A stretch of 11,388 bases of DNA from an uncultured Mollicutes bacterium (GTDB lineage: Bacteria > Bacillota_I > Bacilli_A > RFN20 > CAG-826). The notes under the pieces were generated by a model. The model was not told the DNA's origin. It saw nothing but the letters and a program-made list of their open reading frames with translations, and made no database searches. The position numbers and the translations under genes are program-made. The stretch spans positions 1 to 11,388 of the forward strand of contig UQFQ01000028.1 of assembly GCA_900540395.1 (NCBI GenBank). The letters are read 5' to 3'. How positions within the stretch are numbered: the stretch's first letter is position 1; every line of letters starts with the position of its first letter. Shown here in pieces: positions 5,966-11,388 of the stretch.

Positions 5966-7824
5966 GAACTTATTTGATGAAAATAAAAGATAAGTTTATT
6001 AATGCAATTGTCAGTGGTCAAAAAATACATGAATACCGTTTAAATGATAATGAACGAAGGAAAATTAAATGTAATGATAGAATAGTGCTCATAAGCAAGT
6101 CTAATCCTTCCAATTATATAAGTGTACGCGTTATCAAAATCGAAACTTATAGCTGTTGGAGAAATGCTTTAGAAAGGTATTGGGCGACAGATTTTAAAAA
6201 CATTTTTTGCGATTTAAATACGGCTATTAAAGAATGCGACAAATTTTATGATTCTAAAGCAGTTGAGAAATATGGAATTGCTGTTTTCAGTATAAGACCA
6301 ACGAAATACACACTTAAAGATAGCAGAATTTTATTAGATACGAACATAATTATAGAACGTGAAAGTTTAATTAGTGACAAAGATAATATTGCTAATAAGG
6401 TAATGATTTCTTTAAAACATTTGGGAGATTTAAATTGCAATTTATTTTATTCCGCAAAATCTATTGACGAGATTTCAAAATATAAAAACAAAGTTGTTAG
6501 AGACTCAGTTTTAGCAAAACTTAGTAGCAGTTATTGCAGATTACAAGAAATAAATTATGAAATTGATGAATTTTTTAAAAAGTCTTTATCAGATTTCAGT
6601 TCTAATGATAACAGTTCAATTGACAATTACTTATTATTTCAGCTCTATAATGACCGCTGTGACTTTTTATACACCGAAGATTTAGGTATTTTAAATAAAG
6701 CAAAAAAGCTTTACTTAGATGACAGAATTCTTACATCTGATAGAATTATCGCTAAGATTAATGAAGCAAGCAAATTACTTAAAGAATACAAATCCTCTTT
6801 TATCAATCTTATTCATTTTAAAGATGTTAATCTTAATGATGTGTTTTTTGAAAGTTTAAAAGTTGATTATCCAGGATTTGAGAACTGGTTTAAAAAGAAA
6901 GCCAACGAATTTTGTTATGTCTATGAAAAAGATGACGGGATAAAAGGTTTTCTGTATTTAAAGGTTGAGGATGAAAACGAAAATTATAGTGATTTCGAAA
7001 AACCATTCTTTGAGAAAAAGAAGAGATTAAAAGTTGGCACTTTCAAAATTATATCTACTGGGTTGAGGCTTGGTGAGAGGTTTATCCAAATAATAGTTGA
7101 TAATTGTTTAAGCAAAAAACTTGACGAAATATATGTAACTTTATTTGAAAACAAACGTGAAGAAGTTTCTCACTTAAAAGATTTGCTTAAAACATGGGGT
7201 TTTGAGGAGTATACGTATAAGTCAAATGGTGAATTAGTCCTTGTAAAGAAAATAAATTGTTTTGACGCATCAAAGTCAATTAAAGCAAATTATCCATTAA
7301 ATCGTAATAATCCTTCCTATTTCTTTCTTCCTATTAAACCTTCATATCATACTGCTTTGTTCCCTGACTTAAAACTTAAGTTTGAAAATAATAAAAATAA
7401 AGAAATGGCTTGCAATTATGCTTTAGAAAAGAAGTATATTACTAAGTTTAATCAAGTTATAAATTGGAGAAAAGGAGATGTATTGCTTATTTATAGAATA
7501 GGTGAAGAAGACAGGGCGAAAAAATATTCATCTTGTGTAACAGGGATGGCCGTACTTGATGATGTAAAAAAGTGTGATACAATTGACGAAATGCTTTCAT
7601 TAGTTAAAAACAAGAGCGTTTTTGACGAAAGTGAAGTTATTAATTTGTTTAACGGCAATTATAGAACTGTAATTTCTTTAATTTTTGTTAAACCGCTAAA
7701 TAAAAAAGTTATCCTTAATACCTTGCGCGAAAAGGGGATAATTGGTGAAAAAGAAGGAGCAAGAATTTTAGATAAATTAACTGAAAAGGAATATAATATG
7801 ATTATTAACGAATCAGAACTTTGA
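5962..7824 (+). CDS. Four-part protein: ASCH - PIN nuclease - GNAT-like - PUA/EVE-like
   Basis: This 620-residue protein has a mosaic layout. Residues 1-112 form an ASCH (PUA-like RNA-binding) domain with the GxKxxExR signature at G19, K21, E24 and R26. Residues 120-250 are a PIN ribonuclease domain: LLDTN with D126, E170 in SIDEISKY, D221 in SIDNYLLF and D240 in YTED, so the acidic active site looks complete. Residues about 290-432 resemble a GNAT acetyltransferase, with a FCYVYEKDDGIKGFLYLKV strand pair, an acetyl-CoA-loop-like GLRLGERF (367-374) and a WGFEE C-terminal motif. The loop is not the canonical Q/R-x-x-G-x-G/A. Residues about 440-620 hold a further PUA/EVE-like fold (NWRKGDVLLIYRI, SCVTGMAVLDDV). 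The GTG start is fixed by AGGAG and by alignment with the next gene's ASCH domain. An RNA-targeting nuclease/modifier is inferred. ASCH and PIN calls are strong, GNAT moderate, C-terminal fold tentative. Confidence 0.8.
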   Translation: MRTYLMKIKDKFINAIVSGQKIHEYRLNDNERRKIKCNDRIVLISKSNPSNYISVRVIKIETYSCWRNALERYWATDFKNIFCDLNTAIKECDKFYDSKAVEKYGIAVFSIRPTKYTLKDSRILLDTNIIIERESLISDKDNIANKVMISLKHLGDLNCNLFYSAKSIDEISKYKNKVVRDSVLAKLSSSYCRLQEINYEIDEFFKKSLSDFSSNDNSSIDNYLLFQLYNDRCDFLYTEDLGILNKAKKLYLDDRILTSDRIIAKINEASKLLKEYKSSFINLIHFKDVNLNDVFFESLKVDYPGFENWFKKKANEFCYVYEKDDGIKGFLYLKVEDENENYSDFEKPFFEKKKRLKVGTFKIISTGLRLGERFIQIIVDNCLSKKLDEIYVTLFENKREEVSHLKDLLKTWGFEEYTYKSNGELVLVKKINCFDASKSIKANYPLNRNNPSYFFLPIKPSYHTALFPDLKLKFENNKNKEMACNYALEKKYITKFNQVINWRKGDVLLIYRIGEEDRAKKYSSCVTGMAVLDDVKKCDTIDEMLSLVKNKSVFDESEVINLFNGNYRTVISLIFVKPLNKKVILNTLREKGIIGEKEGARILDKLTEKEYNMIINESEL

Positions 7825-7845
7825 TTTAATGATTGGAGAATGAAT

Positions 7846-8217
7846 ATGAAGAAAATTGTAATTAGTATTAATCCAATTTACGTTCAAAGCATTATTAATG
7901 GCACTAAAAGATTTGAATATAGAACAAAAGTTGGCAAAAAAGACATTCATTCATTGGTTATTTATGAAACCTTCCCTGTTAAAAAAGTAGTGGCTGAAGC
8001 TGAAGTTTTAGGAGTTATTGCTTCAACTCCTAATGAACTTTGGAATTTAACACATGAATTTGGTGGCATTTCAAAAGCTGATTATGATGCTTATTTTAAA
8101 GATAGAAAAGTCGCTTATGCATATAAATTAGGCAAAATAAAGGTGTACGATATTCCTCTAGACATTAAACTTTTTGGTCTAAAAACTGCCCCACAAAGTT
8201 TTGCGTATGTGAAATGA
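7846..8217 (+). CDS. Stand-alone ASCH domain protein
   Basis: This is a 123-residue ASCH (ASC-1 homology, PUA-like) protein, a family of small RNA-binding or RNA-acting proteins. The signature NGTKRFEYR gives G19, K21, E24 and R26 when counted from the ATG at 7846, and the APQSFAYV ending is typical of small ASCH proteins. An in-frame ATG at 7840 is only one base from the GGAG (7835-7838), whereas 7846 is seven bases from it, so 7846 is the better start. With this start the signature falls at exactly the same residue numbers as in the preceding protein's ASCH domain. The two genes are 21 bases apart in the same reading frame and surely co-transcribed. It may act as partner or antidote of the PIN-containing protein; that is inference. 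Confidence 0.85.
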   Translation: MKKIVISINPIYVQSIINGTKRFEYRTKVGKKDIHSLVIYETFPVKKVVAEAEVLGVIASTPNELWNLTHEFGGISKADYDAYFKDRKVAYAYKLGKIKVYDIPLDIKLFGLKTAPQSFAYVK

Positions 8218-8238
8218 TTTTTCTCATTAGATTTTTTT
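8213..8238 (+). terminator. Weak hairpin and T7 tract after the ASCH gene
   Basis: AATGA (8213-8217, containing the stop codon) pairs with TCATT (8224-8228) around a six-base loop, followed by aga and seven T residues (8232-8238). The five-bp stem is short, but the position and T-tract fit an intrinsic terminator for the plus-strand genes, facing the minus-strand operon. Confidence 0.35.
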
Positions 8239-8311
8239 ACTTATAAAATATATTTAAAACATCAAGTTTATTGAAGCAAGTATGAGCGATCAATTTTAGT
8301 AATTCTCATCT

Positions 8312-8338
8312 AAAAAAGTAGAGCTAGTTACAGCTTCT
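8312..8338 (-). terminator. Intrinsic terminator of the U32-SLC13-chorismate mutase operon
   Basis: On the minus strand an AGCT/AGCT stem (8335-8332 with 8325-8322) is extended by AG/CT with one bulged A around a six-base loop, giving a hairpin that spans the chorismate mutase stop codon. A run of six U residues follows (8317-8312). Position and shape fit a Rho-independent terminator, though the stem is modest. Confidence 0.5.
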
Positions 8339-8611
8339 ATAAATTTCCATTATCTCTTCTTGCATCTTTTTACTTGCTTTTAAATATCCAGCAAGAACAT
8401 CTTTATAATATTTTTTGTATTCTTCATTTTTAATCTTTTCTATATTCTTTTTTAGCATTGAATCTTCTCTATTTTGATCTAAAACAGGAAGCCCTTTTTC
8501 AATCTTATATTTAGTAATTTCTTTAATTATGTCCATTCTTTTTTCGTAAAGTTCAATAATGGAATTATCAATAGAATCAATTAAATCTCTGCAAATCTCA
8601 AGTTTTTCCAT
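8324..8611 (-). CDS. Chorismate mutase, AroQ class, single-domain
   Basis: This 95-residue all-helical AroQ-type enzyme converts chorismate to prephenate, the branch point to phenylalanine and tyrosine, in the cytoplasm. The active-site residues can be lined up with the well-known E. coli P-protein mutase domain: R8 and D12/D15 in CRDLIDSID, R25 in YEKRM, K36 in KYKIEKGLPVLDQNRE, D45, R48 and E49 of the same stretch, and Q84 in KKMQEE. The enzyme should therefore be active. It is not fused to prephenate dehydratase, dehydrogenase or DAHP synthase. An AGGAG (8625-8621) nine bases upstream overlaps the transporter stop. It is the last gene of a three-gene operon with a U32 protein and an SLC13 transporter, not with aromatic-pathway genes. 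This suggests prephenate is needed for something other than, or besides, amino-acid synthesis. Confidence 0.9.
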   Translation of the reverse strand: MEKLEICRDLIDSIDNSIIELYEKRMDIIKEITKYKIEKGLPVLDQNREDSMLKKNIEKIKNEEYKKYYKDVLAGYLKASKKMQEEIMEIYRSCN

Positions 8612-8623
8612 AAAAATTAACTC

Positions 8624-10072
8624 CTAGAATATAAGTAAACCAATAGGATAAGAAATAAGTAAAGCAACTAAAACAGAAAGAAGCATAATGATTAATCCAT
8701 ATATAAATACTTCTTTTGTAGACAATGTTTCAGAAGAAGAAATGATAGCAATGTGAGGCATTGAAGGAGGGGTTGCAAAAGCAAAACTAGATAGCATACC
8801 GATAATACAAATTGTTGCTTCAAGATTTAAAGTTGAAAAAGTAGAAGCGATTACTGTACTTGCTACGGTTCCAACAAGAGTTGCTGTAACCATATTAGAA
8901 GATAAATTAGTTTGAATAGCAGCCCATAAAGCAAAAATAATAAGAAGGATGATAGGAGAAAGGGAAACTAAAGAATTTCCAAGGTTAATTTGAAGATAAG
9001 TAATTAAACCAATATCTTCACTTTTAATAGCTTCACCTAAAGCTAAAGTTGCAGCGCACATTATTAAACTTGCCCATGGAACACCATTTTTAAAAGCGTC
9101 ACCTACTTCAAGTAGTGGTTTTTCTTCAACTCGAATTACACAAAGTAAGATAGTTCCTAAAAGTGGAGGCATAATGGTTCCATACTTATTGAAGAATTCA
9201 TATAAAGGATAATAGATGAATTCAAAGATAGAAGGTACAATCCATAATACTAAAACAGATATAAAGATAACTAAAGTGATAATATCTTTTTTATTAAGCT
9301 TTTGCAGGCTTTTCTTTAAATTTGCAACGTTTTCAAAGTTTAAACCATCCTTTTTTGGTCGTATGCAAAGGATTAAAACAAGGTAAGTTAAAAGAAATAA
9401 AACAAGACCAGCTGGAAAAGCAAGGGCGATATATTCAAATGTTGATACTTCAATGTTAGCGGCATTTATTGCTAGTATTGGAAAAACATGAGCAATTGGA
9501 GTCATACCAGAACTTATTGAAACGGTAAAACCTAATCCTAGCATTAAAACTTTAGAAATTTTATCATCTTTTTCAATATTAAGAAGAGATATGATTTCAT
9601 TTAATATTGGTAATAAAATTACAAAAAGAACACTAGGAGATATAAATAAACCTAGTATTAAAGTAGCTAGTAAAAAGAAGAATATAAAAAGATATGAATT
9701 CTTTTGAGCAATTTTAAAATTAACAAAACTTAAAGCTATTCTTTTAATAAGAGAAGTCTTAGAAAGAGCATAAGTACAAACAAATGTAAAAAGAAGAAAA
9801 GCAAAGGTTGAATTACCAAAGCTTGACGATAAAACTTTGTTGAAGCCAAATTTATCAATAAATCCTAAAGCAAATAGACATAGTAAACTTGGCCAATCAA
9901 TGCCAATGGTTAGCCATAACAATAAAACGCCAATAAAGATAAAAATTACTCCAAAGGCGTCACTTGATAAACCATTAACTGAAGGAATAAATTGACCAAC
10001 AAAACAAAGAATAATTGAAATAGGAATTATGATTGCTCGAAAAATTACATTATCTTTTAACTTTGTTTTCAT
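8624..10072 (-). CDS. SLC13/DASS-type anion transporter
   Basis: This is a 482-residue, very hydrophobic inner-membrane protein with roughly 11-13 membrane segments and two similar halves, as in divalent anion:sodium symporters. Each half has a hairpin-like element: SSGMTPIAHVFP (187-198) in the first and FATPPSMPHI (432-441) in the second. The second SNT-type substrate motif is recognisable as TNLSSNMVTATL (388-399). In the first half the usual SNT appears as FISPSVLFVILLP (143-155), so a canonical Asn-Thr is missing there. Family substrates are dicarboxylates, citrate, sulfate and related anions, driven by sodium. The altered motif makes a guess unsafe. Start overlaps the U32 gene by ATGA (10069-10072) with no Shine-Dalgarno, so it is translationally coupled. 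Placement between U32 and chorismate mutase raises the possibility of an organic anion linked to prephenate supply (inference). Confidence 0.85.
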   Translation of the reverse strand: MKTKLKDNVIFRAIIIPISIILCFVGQFIPSVNGLSSDAFGVIFIFIGVLLLWLTIGIDWPSLLCLFALGFIDKFGFNKVLSSSFGNSTFAFLLFTFVCTYALSKTSLIKRIALSFVNFKIAQKNSYLFIFFFLLATLILGLFISPSVLFVILLPILNEIISLLNIEKDDKISKVLMLGLGFTVSISSGMTPIAHVFPILAINAANIEVSTFEYIALAFPAGLVLFLLTYLVLILCIRPKKDGLNFENVANLKKSLQKLNKKDIITLVIFISVLVLWIVPSIFEFIYYPLYEFFNKYGTIMPPLLGTILLCVIRVEEKPLLEVGDAFKNGVPWASLIMCAATLALGEAIKSEDIGLITYLQINLGNSLVSLSPIILLIIFALWAAIQTNLSSNMVTATLVGTVASTVIASTFSTLNLEATICIIGMLSSFAFATPPSMPHIAIISSSETLSTKEVFIYGLIIMLLSVLVALLISYPIGLLIF

Positions 10073-11283
10073 ATTTGTTTTTTACGAAGAATATCGTATT
10101 TATTTAATTTATAGGGACACTTTAAATAAACATGTTGTTTAATCTTTTTAACTTCTTCTAAAGGAGTTTTATCAAGATCTAATATCTGATTAACTTTAAA
10201 TGTTTTATTGAAATTTTCTCCAGAAGAAAGAATTTCAAGCTCATCGCCTAGTTCAAATTTATTACGATGTTCAACTAAAATATATCCATCATTTAAAGAT
10301 TCAAGAACAACAGCCATATATTTATGAGTTTCACTTTGTTTAGAAGTAATTAAATTTTCTTTACTATCATTTTCAAAATAAAAACCAGTAGTGAAATCAC
10401 GGTTTGAAGTCTTTTTAACTTCTTCTAAATAGTTAAATGAAGGAGTTTGGTTATTATAGTAATCATCAATTGCTCTTCGATAAGCATTAATAACGGTTGC
10501 AACATAATAGTTGGTTTTCATTCTTCCTTCAACTTTTAAACTAGTGACACCGGCTAGGACTAATTCTTTAATATGTTCAATCATGCAAAGATCTTTACTA
10601 TTTAAAATATAGGTTCCTTTATTATCTTCTAAAATAGGGAAATAAGTTGTTTCATTCATATCGTTTTTAATACCAAGAGCATAATTCCATCTACAAGGTT
10701 GAGCACATTCACCTTTATTTGAATCACGTCCAGTTAAATAGTTAGAAAGTAGGCATCTTCCACTATAAGAAATGCACATTGCTCCATGGCCAAAGCATTC
10801 TAAATCGATGTCTTCACCAACTGCATCTTTAATCTCTCTTATTTCTTTTAGAGATAACTCACGTGCTAAAACTAATCTTTTGGCTCCAAGTTCAACCCAC
10901 ATTTTTGCACTATAAACATTAGTAATATTAGCATTAGTAGAGACATGTAACTCCAAATTAGTATGCTTTTTAACTAAACTTGCTATTCCAATATCACTAA
11001 CAATAACTCCATCAGCACCAGCTTTTTCTAAAAACTTTAGGTAATCAACTAATCCATTAAAGTCCTCATTATGAGCAAGAATATTAACGGTGATATAAAC
11101 TTTTACATTTTTAGAGTGAGCATATTCAATCGCTTTAATAATTTCTTCTTCATCAAAATTACTTGCAAAAGCTCTTAAGCCAAACTTTTTACCGGCAAAG
11201 TAAACAGCATTTGCACCAAAATGAATGGCAGTAACTAATCTTTCAAAATCTCCAGCTGGAGCTAATAGTTCAATTTTTTTCAT
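10069..11283 (-). CDS. U32 family protein, probable tRNA uridine-34 hydroxylation factor (TrhP-like)
   Basis: This 404-residue protein, traditionally called 'collagenase-like peptidase U32', opens with LLAPAGDFERL and has a TIM-barrel-like N-terminal half. The U32 signature E-x-F-x2-G-A-M-C-x4-G-x-C-x-L-S is complete at 162-180 (C170, C177). Further cysteines at C193 or C197 and C233 complete the set thought to bind an Fe-S cluster. VEGRMK (251-256) is also conserved, and a beta-rich C-terminal domain follows. Better-studied relatives TrhP (tRNA ho5U34) and RlhA (23S rRNA ho5C) hydroxylate RNA in a prephenate-dependent way. The length fits TrhP and not the longer RlhA. The Shine-Dalgarno is weak (AAGTAAG region), so an upstream operon partner beyond the window is possible. 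The shared operon with chorismate mutase supports the prephenate link. Family firm; tRNA target inferred. Confidence 0.88.
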   Translation of the reverse strand: MKKIELLAPAGDFERLVTAIHFGANAVYFAGKKFGLRAFASNFDEEEIIKAIEYAHSKNVKVYITVNILAHNEDFNGLVDYLKFLEKAGADGVIVSDIGIASLVKKHTNLELHVSTNANITNVYSAKMWVELGAKRLVLARELSLKEIREIKDAVGEDIDLECFGHGAMCISYSGRCLLSNYLTGRDSNKGECAQPCRWNYALGIKNDMNETTYFPILEDNKGTYILNSKDLCMIEHIKELVLAGVTSLKVEGRMKTNYYVATVINAYRRAIDDYYNNQTPSFNYLEEVKKTSNRDFTTGFYFENDSKENLITSKQSETHKYMAVVLESLNDGYILVEHRNKFELGDELEILSSGENFNKTFKVNQILDLDKTPLEEVKKIKQHVYLKCPYKLNKYDILRKKQI

Positions 11284-11388
11284 AGCAATATCTTACTTTA
11301 AAGTTAGACGTTTTTAAATTGTTTTAAAATAAGTCCTCAAGTGTAAAAGTAAATTCAACTTTAAATAACTTTCGTTGATTTTACTCTT

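Noticed and set aside
5962..6300. ASCH domains as N4-acetylcytidine amidohydrolases like E. coli YqfB, pairing with the GNAT-like domain
   Set aside because: K21 and R26 are kept, but the position of the catalytic Thr24 known from YqfB is Glu in both proteins, matching the general ASCH consensus instead. The idea is attractive but not supported by the residues.
6246..6440. 64-codon open frame on the minus strand
   Set aside because: It lies wholly inside the PIN-coding part of the mosaic gene, has no ribosome site and reads as an antisense shadow of AT-rich coding sequence.
7822..7824. TGA read as tryptophan (mycoplasma code), fusing the two ASCH genes
   Set aside because: TGA ends at least six genes in sensible places, Trp is always TGG, and the small ASCH gene has its own ribosome site. 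Code reassignment is unlikely, though rare read-through is kept as a finding.
11314..11388. Possible 3' end of a minus-strand gene (25 codons to a TAA) upstream of the U32 gene
   Set aside because: Too short to recognise, with no family motif; an open frame of this length occurs by chance. No convincing promoter was seen in 11284-11388 either.
1..11388. CRISPR arrays, tRNA or rRNA genes
   Set aside because: No spaced direct repeats of CRISPR type and no tRNA-like cloverleaf or rRNA segment were seen in the intergenic stretches, which are all short and AT-rich.

Overview
The window looks like a piece of a low-GC Bacillota genome, probably a host-associated, Erysipelotrichia- or Bacilli-like lineage. 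The DNA is strongly AT-rich, reading frames are dense and ribosome-binding sites are purine-rich. TGA ends six of the genes and Trp is always TGG, so the standard bacterial code applies and this is not a UGA=Trp mycoplasma. The taxonomic placement is inference. No gene-free stretch exceeds 300 bases.

Left part (1-8217, plus strand) is accessory in character. It opens with the 3' end of an IS66-type insertion sequence (transposase C-terminus to 132, probable element end at 226). A pair of 12-bp palindromes in mutual inverted orientation follows, then a near-consensus promoter and a DUF4143-type AAA ATPase gene. Next come a SWIM zinc-finger protein, a two-gene cassette (MazG-like nucleotide pyrophosphohydrolase overlapping a DUF2075 PD-(D/E)xK nuclease/SF1 helicase), and a second cassette made of a four-part ASCH-PIN-GNAT-PUA-like protein and a small stand-alone ASCH protein. 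These are nucleotide- and RNA/DNA-acting domains typical of defence, stress or toxin-like islands. A defence role is inferred from domains and context only.

Right part (8324-11283, minus strand) is a compact, probably chromosomal operon read right to left: a U32-family protein with the four conserved cysteines of tRNA/rRNA hydroxylation factors (TrhP-like), an SLC13/DASS-type anion transporter overlapping it by ATGA, and a small AroQ-type chorismate mutase 12 bases further on. A hairpin terminator closes the operon, convergent with the end of the accessory block. Chorismate mutase makes prephenate, and TrhP/RlhA-type U32 proteins are known to need prephenate for RNA hydroxylation. The operon may therefore be a dedicated prephenate-supply and tRNA-hydroxylation unit, with the transporter possibly importing an organic-anion precursor.

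The observations most worth following up are this U32-chorismate mutase linkage, the ASCH-PIN-GNAT-PUA protein with its in-frame ASCH partner, and the twin palindromes beside the ATPase promoter.
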